64,000 nt of DNA. It comes from Methanococcus voltae (GTDB lineage Archaea; AGJL01; Methanococci; Methanococcales; Methanococcaceae). Both the position numbers and the translations under genes were made by a program. The notes beneath the pieces are model-generated. The model had not been told where the DNA came from, did no database searches, and worked only from the letters and a program-made list of their open reading frames with translations. Positions 1 through 9,417 of the stretch are shown here, piece after piece. Positions within the stretch are counted from its first letter, which is position 1; every line of letters starts with the position of its first letter. Location of the stretch: the NCBI RefSeq assembly GCF_017875395.1, contig NZ_JAGGMO010000001.1, forward strand, positions 62,001 to 126,000, in the 5' to 3' direction.

Positions 1-8
1 TGTTAAAT

Positions 9-1379
9 ATGTTAATAAATTCTGTTGTGGTAGCAATTTTGTTCTTCATAGTTAGCTATATTACAAATCCTGCAACCTTTGGAAGTAACATATTATATTT
101 AGGCACAGGATTAGTTTTAGCATTAGCTATCGGGTTTATTATGGGTAAAGTATCCTTAAAAAGCTCAGCTGATGAAGAAGAACTATTAGCCGTGATATCT
201 GAAAGCTTTGGAAAAGAATTGAGTTTTAAAACGCCTGAAGAAAAAGAAAAATTGACTAAATTATTACAAAAAACAAGTAAAGATTTAAAGATATATGATG
301 ACTTTAGAAAGGGTATTAAAAGCTTATTTGATAATATTGGTCAAGTTACTGAAGCTTTAGGAAGAGGGGATTTTTCTATTAGGGCTGACGAAAGTGGAAA
401 AAATAACAAATTCCAAAAGAATTTAAATATGGCAATTTGTAAAGTTTCAGAATTAATTAGCAAATTAAAAGAAAATATTGAAACTTTAGAAGATAATGCT
501 CGTTCAATCGCAGAAGACATCGGAAAGGCAAAATTATCCTCAGAACAGATTACAGATGCTGCTTCACAAGTTGCAATGGCTGCTGCAGATCAATCAACCA
601 AATTACAAGAAGTTACAGAATTAGTTGAAAGAGCTAATGATGTGGCAAAAGGTGTATACCATACTGCAGAAGACGGTCACCAATCAGCTATGGAAGTTGA
701 AGAAAATTCAGAAGTTGGTGTAGATAAAATAGAAAACGCCGTTGAAACAATGCAACAAATCACAAATGTGATTGATGAGCTAGGTAAATCTATTGAAGAA
801 CTTGGTGAAGAAAGCAAAAAAATCAACGAAGTTACCGTTTTAATCAAAGATATTGCAGAACAAACCGGTCTTTTAGCATTAAACGCAAGTATTGAAGCAG
901 CTCGTGCGGGAGAAGCAGGAAAAGGTTTCGCAGTTGTAGCAAGTGAAATTAAAGGCTTAGCTGAGGAAATCAAAAAATCTGTTGAAGATATTAACAATAC
1001 AATTGTAGGCATCAACAAAAAAGTTCAATCAACCATTGAATTAAGCTCTGCAGGTAAAGCACAAGTTGATAATGGAGTTATTGCTATTGACGATGTTAAC
1101 GGTGCTTTTATGAAAATTAAAGAAAGTATCGATAAAACGGTTACTCAAATAAACGATATAAAAGGCGGTGCTAAAATTGCTGTTGATAATACCGCTGAAG
1201 CACTTAAAAACGTTCAAGACATCGCATCAATATCTGAAGAATTTGCAGCTACTGCTGAAGAGGTTACTGCCTCTGCAGAACAGTTGGACGCATTTGTTCA
1301 GAATTTAGATGAATCAAGCGAAGAAATAACCGAATTTATCGAAGGAGTTCATGAAGATATAACTGTTTTCAAAGTTTAA
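9..1379 (+). CDS. Methyl-accepting chemotaxis protein (MCP)
   Basis: Chemoreceptor that signals to the CheA/CheW kinase complex. The 456 residues begin with two hydrophobic segments (about 2-20 and 27-46), so it is membrane-anchored with almost no extracellular sensor. A HAMP-like or linker region follows (about 95-150), then a long coiled-coil signalling domain. The conserved hairpin tip is clear near residues 283-320 (core [20 protein letters not shown]). The first ATG lies 8 bases into the window with no in-frame stop before it and no room for a ribosome binding site, so the true start may be upstream. It lies beside cheF, cheY, cheC and cheR, which supports a role in archaellum-based taxis. 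The ligand is unknown; a cytoplasmic or redox signal is possible given the missing ectodomain. Confidence 0.93.
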   Translation: MLINSVVVAILFFIVSYITNPATFGSNILYLGTGLVLALAIGFIMGKVSLKSSADEEELLAVISESFGKELSFKTPEEKEKLTKLLQKTSKDLKIYDDFRKGIKSLFDNIGQVTEALGRGDFSIRADESGKNNKFQKNLNMAICKVSELISKLKENIETLEDNARSIAEDIGKAKLSSEQITDAASQVAMAAADQSTKLQEVTELVERANDVAKGVYHTAEDGHQSAMEVEENSEVGVDKIENAVETMQQITNVIDELGKSIEELGEESKKINEVTVLIKDIAEQTGLLALNASIEAARAGEAGKGFAVVASEIKGLAEEIKKSVEDINNTIVGINKKVQSTIELSSAGKAQVDNGVIAIDDVNGAFMKIKESIDKTVTQINDIKGGAKIAVDNTAEALKNVQDIASISEEFAATAEEVTASAEQLDAFVQNLDESSEEITEFIEGVHEDITVFKV

Positions 1380-1470
1380 ATTTAAAGCTTAATTTAAAGC
1401 TTAAATTTAAGAATTAGTAGGGGATTAAAAAATTCCAATATTAATTCTTTATTTTAATAAATAATATTAA

Positions 1471-2004
1471 TTAACAATTATATTCTTCTTTTAATATTTT
1501 CAAAATTTTTTTAATAGTTTTTTTAATAGCATTTTTTTGACGTTCTGATACATTTTGCTTATTTAATAAATTTGCCTCAATGTCAGATGTGAATTTATGA
1601 ATTTTATGGTCTGTAACAATACAGATTGCTCCTTTTCCAATACCTGCAGTCGTACCTATTGCAATATTACATTTTGTAATCTTTTTTAAGCCTTTTGCCA
1701 TTAATTCAGCTACTAATTCATCATTAGATTGAGTATACGCCTTAGAATAATTATATTCGTAATCAGATTTTGGAAGAGATATATTTAAAAAAGTTTCAGC
1801 ACATTCCTTTGAAGGAATAAACATTGCCGTTAAAACTTTTGAATTGTGTAATGTATTGTATTCTGGATTTTCTTGTAAAAAACAGTCCATTTCAGGGTAG
1901 TTACTTGCTATCTTATGGATATTTACCCCTATTCTACCCAATGTAAAACATTCAGCTGTCGCTATTGTAATCAATTTTTCAGATGATTCTTCATTATTGG
2001 ACAC
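1471..2004 (-). CDS. UPF0254 family protein
   Basis: Conserved methanogen protein of unknown function, 177 residues. The family hallmarks are visible: an ITIATAECFT segment near the N-terminus, a PSKECAETFL segment in the middle, and the glycine-rich IGTTAGIGKGAICIVTD segment near residue 115. The start is a GTG preceded by TGTGAT at a 4-base gap; it adds about 11 residues before the usual family start. The gene converges with the MCP gene and diverges from cheF. The C-terminus is lysine-rich and probably helical. No catalytic motif is recognised. Confidence 0.85.
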   Translation of the reverse strand: MSNNEESSEKLITIATAECFTLGRIGVNIHKIASNYPEMDCFLQENPEYNTLHNSKVLTAMFIPSKECAETFLNISLPKSDYEYNYSKAYTQSNDELVAELMAKGLKKITKCNIAIGTTAGIGKGAICIVTDHKIHKFTSDIEANLLNKQNVSERQKNAIKKTIKKILKILKEEYNC

Positions 2005-2060
2005 TTAAATCACACACTGCAATATTTTTATTTTATAATTTTATTTTATAATTTTATTTT

Positions 2061-2115
2061 GTATTTATTTTGTATTTATTTTGTATTTATTTTGTATTTA
2101 TTTTGTATTTATTTT
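2061..2115. repeat. Tandem repeat, 5 x 11 bp (GTATTTATTTT)
   Basis: Five exact copies of an 11-bp T-rich unit lie in the 319-bp divergent gap (2005-2323) between the UPF0254 gene and cheF. The rest of the gap is A+T-rich and must hold the promoters of both genes. A TATATTTTATATTTAG stretch near 2241 is a possible cheF TATA region. The repeat is probably a replication-slippage product. Confidence 0.9.
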
Positions 2116-2323
2116 ACTTAATTAGTCACTACATTTAATTCATAATTGTTACTGCTTTCAAACAAGAATATAAAGAATTATATATAAAGAATTCCAAATA
2201 TATTATGACTATATATATTCGACTTAACATAATTATATTATATATTTTATATTTAGATTTTTTAAGTTTTTAGATAATATATGTATATGATTAAATTATG
2301 TATTAAATTATAGGTGTGTGATT

Positions 2324-3370
2324 ATGAGCAAATCCAAAGTTATAGCAACTTTTGAAGGTAAGGGTATTTTAATAAATACATACACGGTAAGAGACCCTTT
2401 CACAAAATGGAAAAAAATAAAAATATACCTTTACGACGATGGTCTTAGATTTGACATTGAAGGAAATATTGTAGAAGTAGAATACGAACAAATCGAAGAT
2501 ATAGGAATAAAGTTGCCTAGAAAAATTATAGAGATAGCTAAAAATTCATTAGATGATATTGCAGACTACGGTTCAATTACATTTAAATTGCCTGATGAAG
2601 AAGCACAGAGTATCGGATTTGCACCAGAAACGTCAATATATGGTAAAACCACAATTAATAAATTTTTAAAAAGCCTCTTCCAAGAATTATTGTACAAGAA
2701 GAATATAAAAATACAATATGCGCGTATTGTTGGCGGTTCAGTAAATCCTGAAGTACAGTGGGATGATGGAAATTTAGTTTTTGCTAAAAAACCAATCAGA
2801 AAAGGGGTAACAGTTATTGAAGATTTGGTTTTGGCAATAGCTGTGCAAACAATGGGTAAACCAAAAGTTTATGATTTGTTCGCCAATATAGAATCCGTTT
2901 CAACCGAGAAGAAGATGGTAAATGAAGAAGAAAAAGACGTTATTGAAATTAAGCAATTAAAAGGAAAAGAAACGGTTAATTCCTACCTTTATTTAGAAGA
3001 TACTAAAATATTGTATATATTAAGATACATATCATTATTAACAAAATACCACAAAACAGTTGAGAAATTACTCCCTAAATCATCTGAAGAACTTGTATCA
3101 CAGTCTTCTGCTGAAAACTGGAGTGGTGAAAAGTTAAAAGGTGAAGTTGAGAAATTATCACCAGAAGAGCAAGAAATATTAACTGCGATATATACAGGTA
3201 TTGATTCCTTGGAATTACCATCCATGATGGGTTTAGAAGTTGATGAAGTAGAAAAAGTTCTTGAAAGCTTGATTGATAAAGGATTTTTAGATTTGACAAG
3301 AATTAGAAAAGAAACTGACTTGACTGAAACCGGTAGGGCAGTTACAAACTATATTATTACTAACTTCTAG
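2324..3370 (+). CDS. cheF: Archaeal taxis adaptor CheF (DUF439)
   Basis: CheF is the archaea-specific adaptor reported to link CheY and other Che proteins to the archaellum motor switch. The ORF opens with a GTG at 2318, but the ATG at 2324 is better placed behind an AGGTGTGTGAT ribosome binding site, giving 348 residues. The N-terminal 260 residues form the beta-rich CheF domain (DVPFTKW-like start, conserved LPRKI). The last 75 residues (LSPEEQEILTAIYTGI... LIDKGFLDLTR) look like a small winged helix. It is followed by a 6 x 16 bp T-rich repeat and then cheY. The call rests on resemblance and neighbourhood. Confidence 0.85.
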   Translation: MSKSKVIATFEGKGILINTYTVRDPFTKWKKIKIYLYDDGLRFDIEGNIVEVEYEQIEDIGIKLPRKIIEIAKNSLDDIADYGSITFKLPDEEAQSIGFAPETSIYGKTTINKFLKSLFQELLYKKNIKIQYARIVGGSVNPEVQWDDGNLVFAKKPIRKGVTVIEDLVLAIAVQTMGKPKVYDLFANIESVSTEKKMVNEEEKDVIEIKQLKGKETVNSYLYLEDTKILYILRYISLLTKYHKTVEKLLPKSSEELVSQSSAENWSGEKLKGEVEKLSPEEQEILTAIYTGIDSLELPSMMGLEVDEVEKVLESLIDKGFLDLTRIRKETDLTETGRAVTNYIITNF

Positions 3371-3376
3371 TTCATT

Positions 3377-3472
3377 ATTTCTTTTTTATTTTATTTCTTT
3401 TTTATTTTATTTCTTTTTTATTTTATTTCTTTTTTATTTTATTTCTTTTTTATTTTATTTCTTTTTTATTTT
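3377..3472. repeat. Tandem repeat, 6 x 16 bp (ATTTCTTTTTTATTTT)
   Basis: Six exact 16-bp copies start seven bases after the cheF stop codon. Each copy brings a run of six T on the cheF strand. Oligo-T tracts terminate archaeal transcription, so the array could act as a multi-step terminator separating cheF from cheY. The remaining gap (3473-3811) is A+T-rich with no ORF and should carry the cheY promoter; I could not fix its TATA box. Confidence 0.9.
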
Positions 3473-3811
3473 AGTTTATCCCCGATTGCCCCTATTAAAT
3501 TATAGGAACGCCATTATGACGAAAATTACAATCAATATATTAATATAAAATAAACACATAGTATGGTAATATATTTATTAATGGTCATATGTACCACTAA
3601 AAAATTAAATAATAGAAATATTTGAATAAATGGTATAAAAGAAAATAAAGTAATAAAATAAAAGATAAATATCGAAAATTACCATTTTACGAAAGTTATA
3701 AGTATTAACAACACAATCATAAATTCATAAATTACCTACATAAAAAATTAAAATACTATGAAGTAAACATATCTAATATATGATTATGTTTTGTCGGATT
3801 GAGGTGAAAAC

Positions 3812-4183
3812 ATGTCAACTATTGTAAAAACATTAGTTGTTGATGATTCAGCATTTATGAGAAATATATTAAAAAGAATATTATCTACCACAAACAAATA
3901 TGTTGTTGTAGGAGAAGCTGAAAACGGCAATGACGCAGTTAAAAAAGCTGAAGAATTATCTCCAGATTTAATAAGCATGGATATTGTTATGCCTGAAAAA
4001 GATGGTATCCAAGCTACAAAAGAAATAAAAGAAAAGTTCCCTGGAATAAAAGTGGTAATGTGTACCTCCGTAGACCAGGAACAAAAAATGATTGAAGCGG
4101 TTAATGCAGGCGCTGATGGTTACATTGTTAAACCATTCCAAGCTCCAAAAATTCTAGAACAATTTAATAAATTATTCCCCTAA
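3812..4183 (+). CDS. cheY: Chemotaxis response regulator CheY
   Basis: Single-domain receiver of 123 residues that carries the phosphoryl signal from CheA to the motor, in archaea through CheF. All key residues are present: the acidic pair D11/D12, phospho-acceptor D57 (SMDIVMPEKDG), T85 in the CTS segment, and K107 in the VKPF segment. There is no output domain. A GAGGTGA ribosome binding site lies just before the ATG. Gaps of 441 bp before and 370 bp after suggest its own promoter rather than tight operon coupling. Confidence 0.95.
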   Translation: MSTIVKTLVVDDSAFMRNILKRILSTTNKYVVVGEAENGNDAVKKAEELSPDLISMDIVMPEKDGIQATKEIKEKFPGIKVVMCTSVDQEQKMIEAVNAGADGYIVKPFQAPKILEQFNKLFP

Positions 4184-4553
4184 TAATTTATTTAATTAAA
4201 CCCATTTCGGTTAATTATACTTATAACTCAAATATAGCTTTTTAACCTCTATTATAGACTAATTTTTAATTTAATTATTTAATTATGTTTTATGACAATC
4301 GCATAGTTATCATTAAAAAATTTATATGTAATAATATTTAGGTTAAATAATCATTATTTAAATTTATACTATGGTATGTTTCAAATTAATAATTTTGAAT
4401 ATAATAATTTTAAATTTTTGAATAAATGTGTATTAAAATATATAGAATAGAGAGTATTGAGTAAAGATATCATATTACATATTTTCTATTAAAATACTAA
4501 AATATGGATAAATTAGCCACTTGGTTGATTTTACATACTTGGGTGTTTATATT
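4184..4553. other. Intergenic gap cheY-cheC, no gene seen
   Basis: A 370-bp gap of very high A+T content. I see no ORF with a ribosome binding site and no structured RNA. A promoter for the downstream cheC is expected here. A TTG at 4521 extends the cheC frame but is less well placed than the ATG at 4554. Confidence 0.6.
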
Positions 4554-5249
4554 ATGTTCTCAAAAGAACAATGGTTAGAAATTTTAAAGGCCATAATTGA
4601 AGAGGAACTTGGTGGAGAAATAATTATTGATTTAGAAAATCCCAAAAAAGGTGGTCCTATCAAAGATTTTTCATCACTAGAAACTATCGGAAAAGCAGCT
4701 GCTACAAGAGCTGCAAGTTTTGTAATGGACATGAGCGGTGAAGATGTAGATGTCAATGTTTTCAAAATAAAATTAACATCATTGAACAAACTGCTATCAG
4801 AAGCCTCTGAAGATAAAAAAGTATTTACAAAAATTGATTTTAACGGTATGCTATCAGGAATGGGTGTTTTAATATTCACCGAGAAAGACGCTATTAAAAT
4901 GGGCGATTCCATGTTAAAAGGCATGTTCATGGAAGACCCTGAAGTAGACGTATTGAGTGAATTAAAAATATCTGCGATAAATGAAACTTGTAATTTATTA
5001 GTTTCTGCGTTTGTGGATACATTTGCAAATTACATGGAAACTTCACTATCCATGACTCCCCCAGAATACTGCATAAATGATACAGCTAATTTTTTAAATG
5101 AAGCTTTAAAAGATTATAATATTAATAATGATGATTTAATCTTTACATTTGAAAGTGAATTAGTTTCCAAAGGTATCGACTCAAGTTTTGAAGTATTTAT
5201 GGCCATGAATCCCGAATCAACAGCCAAATTGTCTGAAAAACTAGAATAA
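4554..5249 (+). CDS. cheC: CheC-family chemotaxis phosphatase
   Basis: CheC proteins dephosphorylate CheY-P and can partner with CheD. The chosen ATG follows GGGTGTTTAT; a TTG 11 codons upstream is an alternative. The 231 residues show the CheC pattern, with an SALNETC-like helix (ISAINETCNLLVSAFVDTFANYM, about residues 145-167) preceded by the acidic LSELK segment. The N-terminal 60 residues carry the first pseudo-repeat (ETIGKAAATRAASFV). It is followed after 179 bp by a second CheC-like gene. Confidence 0.8.
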   Translation: MFSKEQWLEILKAIIEEELGGEIIIDLENPKKGGPIKDFSSLETIGKAAATRAASFVMDMSGEDVDVNVFKIKLTSLNKLLSEASEDKKVFTKIDFNGMLSGMGVLIFTEKDAIKMGDSMLKGMFMEDPEVDVLSELKISAINETCNLLVSAFVDTFANYMETSLSMTPPEYCINDTANFLNEALKDYNINNDDLIFTFESELVSKGIDSSFEVFMAMNPESTAKLSEKLE

Positions 5250-5428
5250 AATAGAGTATTAAAGAATATTAGTAATATTGGTAAATTAATAATATTATCA
5301 ATATTACGAGTCTTACAAATTTTTTAAATAACTAATAGCCCAAATTAAAAAAATAAATTATTAATTAAATAAATTAGTAATTATTATTCATATGGATTTA
5401 TATTATACAAACTTAACGTGGTGATAAT

Positions 5429-6046
5429 ATGGGTGTTATTGAAGCCATTAAAAAAATCACGGACATAGGTCAAGAAGCCGCAGAAAATGTTGGTGACTCC
5501 TTTACGGGATTAACCGGACAAAATACAGACGTAAGTTTTTTAGGTACTCGTTTTGTGCCTTTGGAACGATTGCCTGAACAATTTAGTGAAGATTACTGCA
5601 AAATAACTAAAATAGACTTTGATGGAATATTATCAGGTAACTCCATGTTGATACTTCCCGAAGTAGATGCTGTAAAACTTGAAAAATTGTTGTTATTGGA
5701 TATGATATGGGATAGCCTAACAAATAAAACAGAAATGCCAGAATATAAAGAAATGGAAAGTTCTGTTATAAATGAAGTTGCTAACATTGTTTTAGCGGCA
5801 TTTTTAAATGTTTTTGCAAATGAATTAAATGGCGAAATAAATATAACTACTCCAAAGTTCATTAAAGACGCTGGTTTCAACATTGTAGAGTCATTAGTTA
5901 TTGAATTAATGGAGAAAAATGTGGAATACGCTTTAGTTTTTGATACGAAAATAGAAGTTGTAGGTAGATTCCCGTTAAACTGCAACATTTTAATTATGAT
6001 AAATCCTGAAACAATAGATAACTTAGATAAATTATATTCCAACTAA
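5429..6046 (+). CDS. Second CheC-like phosphatase paralogue
   Basis: 205 residues, related to the preceding CheC. It shares the DFDGILSG-type segment (DFNGMLSG in the first copy) and the catalytic-type helix INEVANIVLAAFLNVFANEL near residues 112-131. The N-terminal third differs and lacks a clear first active-site repeat, so it may keep only one catalytic centre or act as a scaffold. A GTGGTGATAAT ribosome binding site precedes the ATG. CheX or a FliY-like role is an alternative. Having two paralogues side by side suggests division of labour in adaptation. Confidence 0.75.
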   Translation: MGVIEAIKKITDIGQEAAENVGDSFTGLTGQNTDVSFLGTRFVPLERLPEQFSEDYCKITKIDFDGILSGNSMLILPEVDAVKLEKLLLLDMIWDSLTNKTEMPEYKEMESSVINEVANIVLAAFLNVFANELNGEINITTPKFIKDAGFNIVESLVIELMEKNVEYALVFDTKIEVVGRFPLNCNILIMINPETIDNLDKLYSN

Positions 6047-6096
6047 TTTACTTATATTAATTTATAAAATACCCCCAATACTTCAATTTTAATAAT

Positions 6097-6138
6097 TATT
6101 ATCTATTATCTATTATCTATTATCTATTATCTATTATC
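6097..6138. repeat. Tandem repeat, 6 x 7 bp (TATTATC)
   Basis: Six copies of a 7-bp unit, plus a partial one, lie in the 405-bp gap (6047-6451) after the second CheC-like gene and before cheR. The rest of the gap is A+T-rich with no ORF. GGTAATATATATTATTAC near 6259 is a dyad-like A+T stretch that could contain the cheR TATA box. Confidence 0.88.
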
Positions 6139-6451
6139 TATTATACTGTAATAAAATATTATAGTATAATATTACAATCTACTTTTGAATAAAATTATTT
6201 TATGCAATTATTTACTTTATGTAACTTATTTAATTTATTTAATTATTCTCAATATAAGGTAATATATATTATTACACACATATATTATTGATACAATATT
6301 GATTTTAAAGATAGGGAATATAAAAATAAAACTACGTTATCAGATATTAAAAATTTTTCTACTTTTAAATTTAATCTTAAGTTGTAAATTATCTTAAAAT
6401 TAATTTATCCTAAAATAATAAGTTTAGGCAGTTTTATCTGCTGGTGATTTT

Positions 6452-8080
6452 ATGAGTGATATGTATTTCGATAAAATTAAAGACCTAATAAAATCCGAAT
6501 TAAAAATTCATATCGATCAATATAAAGATTCCTACATTGCTCGAAGGGTTTCGGTTCGTATGAGGCTTACGAAGTGTAAAGATTACAGGGAGTACTTAGA
6601 ACTTTTAAAAAAGACACCTGAAGAATATGAAAAACTGGAAAATACATTAACAGTGAATGTTACGGAATTTTGGAGAGATATCACAGTATACCGAGAAATA
6701 AAAAAGATATTTGAGGAAAAAGTAAAAGATTCTCGAGTAAAGTCCATAAAAATATGGAGTGCAGGCTGTTCTTCTGGAGAAGAACCTTACGGGTTAGCTA
6801 TAATATTAAAAGAACTTTGTGAACAGTATTCTAGGAAATTTTTAAGAATAACAATTAATGCTACCGATTTAGACAAAGAAATTATCAAAAGAGCTCAACA
6901 AGGTATCTATATTGATAAACAATTTAAAAATATGGATGAAGACACCATTAATAAATATTTTACTAAGATAGACCGAAATCACTACCAAATATCTAGTGAT
7001 ATTAAAAGAATGGTTACATTTAAAAATCACGACTTAATTAAAGAACCTCCAATTTATGAAATGGATTTTATCCTATGTAGGAATGTTATAATCTACTTTG
7101 GAAAAGAAATTCAAGAAATTTTATTCCATAAATATTATGAAGGTCTTTCAGATGGGGGTTACTTAATATTGGGCAGAACTGAGATGTTACACGGCGAACC
7201 TAGAGAAATGTTTATACCCCATAATCATAGGGAAAGAATATATCAAAAGATATTGGGTAAAAACAAACGAATGAGTCAAGATAATGCACAAAATTCCTCA
7301 GCATCAGTGCGAAACACTCGAGATACTGTTAAAAGTATAAGTACAAATACCCCGTCAAGACTTCGAAGTTCTGAATTAAAGTCCAGCTTAAAATCTACAG
7401 CAAATACTAGAAACACCATGTCAAGTTTGAGAAGTAGTAATAGTGGCAGTAATAAGAGTAGTAGTATTGGTACCAGTATTAGTAAAAACAATGGTGAACG
7501 TACAAGTAAGTTAAATTCGTCGGTTAAATCCACAAATAGATTAGCAAGTAAATCTATAAGTAAATCTATAAGTAAATCAACTGAGAAACCAGCGTCTAGA
7601 TTATCTAAAAACGAAGTAAAATCAGATAGGGAAGAAAGAACTAGAAGAACGTTAACATCTTCAACGACTTCAAGTTCCAGGTTAGTTAAAAAGGATACCC
7701 GAGATAGCAGGGATATCAAGAATAACAAAGATAGATTAACATCAAGAACGGAAGTAAAAAGAACAGGTCTTTCATCTAGAACATCTGAGTCCACCTCATC
7801 TAGAACATTACGTGAAAAGACACGCTTAACTACAAGAGAAAGTACGGATAAAGATAAAGAAAAAAGAGAATCTAGCAGACTTAGATATTCCAAGGATAAA
7901 ACCGAGGATAAATCAAATAGTAAATCCATAAATAAGCCTAAAACCGTTAGACCATCTTCATCTTCACTATCATCTTCATCTTCATCTACGAAAAGAGGAC
8001 AGGATAGTTCAAAAGGTTCTTCAAAAGATTTAAAAGATATTAGAAAATCATTACAATCATTGCGAAATTCTAAAAAATAA
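6452..8080 (+). CDS. cheR: CheR chemoreceptor methyltransferase with long Ser/Arg-rich tail
   Basis: CheR methylates glutamates on MCP signalling helices using S-adenosylmethionine. Residues 1-270 are a complete enzyme: the N-terminal helical domain with RVSVRMR, the TVNVTEFWRD segment, the SAM motif SAGCSSGEEPYGLA near residue 105, DLDKEII, and the CRNVIIYF motif. The final 270 residues (from about 272) are a low-complexity Ser/Thr/Arg/Lys/Asp tail with runs such as KSISKSISKS and many SSR/TSR pieces and no predicted fold. The usual family length is about 265-290, so the tail doubles the protein. The frame stays open and base use matches the genome, so it appears real rather than a frameshift. 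A GCTGGTGATTTT ribosome binding site precedes the ATG. Confidence 0.92.
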   Translation: MSDMYFDKIKDLIKSELKIHIDQYKDSYIARRVSVRMRLTKCKDYREYLELLKKTPEEYEKLENTLTVNVTEFWRDITVYREIKKIFEEKVKDSRVKSIKIWSAGCSSGEEPYGLAIILKELCEQYSRKFLRITINATDLDKEIIKRAQQGIYIDKQFKNMDEDTINKYFTKIDRNHYQISSDIKRMVTFKNHDLIKEPPIYEMDFILCRNVIIYFGKEIQEILFHKYYEGLSDGGYLILGRTEMLHGEPREMFIPHNHRERIYQKILGKNKRMSQDNAQNSSASVRNTRDTVKSISTNTPSRLRSSELKSSLKSTANTRNTMSSLRSSNSGSNKSSSIGTSISKNNGERTSKLNSSVKSTNRLASKSISKSISKSTEKPASRLSKNEVKSDREERTRRTLTSSTTSSSRLVKKDTRDSRDIKNNKDRLTSRTEVKRTGLSSRTSESTSSRTLREKTRLTTRESTDKDKEKRESSRLRYSKDKTEDKSNSKSINKPKTVRPSSSSLSSSSSSTKRGQDSSKGSSKDLKDIRKSLQSLRNSKK

Positions 8081-8175
8081 AGTTATAAAAATATTAAAAA
8101 ATTAATTTTATTTTATTATTTTAATATACTATTATTCCAATATATTATTTTATTTTTATTAAGTTTATTTTTTAT

Positions 8176-9417
8176 TTAGTTTTCGTTTTTCCTACTATTT
8201 TTCGAATTATAGAATAATACTGCAGACAATATAATTAATATCGCTATATATACTACGATATAAACTATTATCTCGTTGAACGAGCCAGAACCTAATAAGT
8301 ACGTTGAGAATACAATTAACAGTTGTCTGACCATCAATACCGTTATTATTTGGAAGAATAAAGCCTTTAAGAGGTTTAATATATTCTTTTTTGTATGGAC
8401 TAAATCATCTATGAAGTGTACACATACCAATATTGCAACGGATAACGTCAATGGGTTTGCGATATTCAATAAAAATTTACCCACAAATAAAACCCATTCG
8501 GGGTCTTCGGAAACTCTATATGCGTAAATACCACCCACTATGATGATTAAAAGGGATATTATACCCCCTGCAGGTGATATTTTACCAACTTGCAGACCTT
8601 CCTTACTCTCCATAATTTTAGACTTGATATTTTCAGTCAAACCAGCCCCTTCCGATAAAACATAGATACCCAAAAGCCCAGATATAATCCTCCAACCTAA
8701 ATCTTGGAATACTGCATAAAGTATCAATACAAACCCTATTGAAACAAATATTAAAGGTATATACCTTGACATTGTTTTATTGATAAATTCCTGTATCAAA
8801 TAATAGGTAGATTCTAAGGATTCATTTTGTTTTATGACCACTCTCTTTTTCCAAACAAAAATATCTTTTAATTCCAAATACTTTAATATTGTTTCGTCTT
8901 CTTTTCCATCAGATACAATATATATGAAATCTGGCTCATAAAGGTAAATTAAAAAATCCAATTGTTCTTTAATTCTTATTGCACACTCCTCAGAGTTTAC
9001 ATCCTTTGCACCAGTAATTGTTGCTAATTCCACGTCCCTATTTTCCCTTTTTAATGAGTCGTAATGCTTTACACCGCCGAGTATGGAGTTAACGTCACTA
9101 TCGCCAGGGTCTGCTAAACCCAATTTTACAGCTGCTGAGATATTTTCATTTCTACCCAATATAGGACTTGAAATATTAGCTTTACGCCCTACATCGTCAT
9201 CCATATCCACTACGAGTATTAAATATTTTTTATCTTCGGTATTGTAGCTTAAATCGATACTCTTACCATTAATGCTGTTCTTACCAGTATTATTTCCGTT
9301 ATTATTGTTATTATTGTTATTTTGAGTAACACTATCATTGCTATAATTAACACTAATACTATTGATATTTGTAATATCATTACTAATTTTTTTAGAATTT
9401 AAAGGTTCAAAACTCAT
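8176..9417 (-). CDS. DUF373 family membrane protein
   Basis: Archaeal protein of unknown function, 413 residues. After an Asn/Ser-rich N-terminal extension of about 60 residues (including eight Asn in a row) comes the DUF373 core: ILVVDMDDDVGRKA, a DPGDSDVNSILGG segment and a DFIYIVSDGKED segment. About six hydrophobic helices fill the second half (from residue 218), so the Asp-rich domain probably faces the cytoplasm. The start is supported by GGGGTAAT before the ATG, and no better Met lies between it and the core, so the extension is likely translated. Confidence 0.82.
   Translation of the reverse strand: MSFEPLNSKKISNDITNINSISVNYSNDSVTQNNNNNNNNGNNTGKNSINGKSIDLSYNTEDKKYLILVVDMDDDVGRKANISSPILGRNENISAAVKLGLADPGDSDVNSILGGVKHYDSLKRENRDVELATITGAKDVNSEECAIRIKEQLDFLIYLYEPDFIYIVSDGKEDETILKYLELKDIFVWKKRVVIKQNESLESTYYLIQEFINKTMSRYIPLIFVSIGFVLILYAVFQDLGWRIISGLLGIYVLSEGAGLTENIKSKIMESKEGLQVGKISPAGGIISLLIIIVGGIYAYRVSEDPEWVLFVGKFLLNIANPLTLSVAILVCVHFIDDLVHTKKNILNLLKALFFQIITVLMVRQLLIVFSTYLLGSGSFNEIIVYIVVYIAILIILSAVLFYNSKNSRKNEN

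Noticed and set aside
7276-7929. Leu-rich 217-codon ORF antisense to the CheR tail
   Set aside because: It is the complement of Ser/Arg/Lys-rich codons, has no ribosome binding site, and its composition is an artefact of the low-complexity sense strand.
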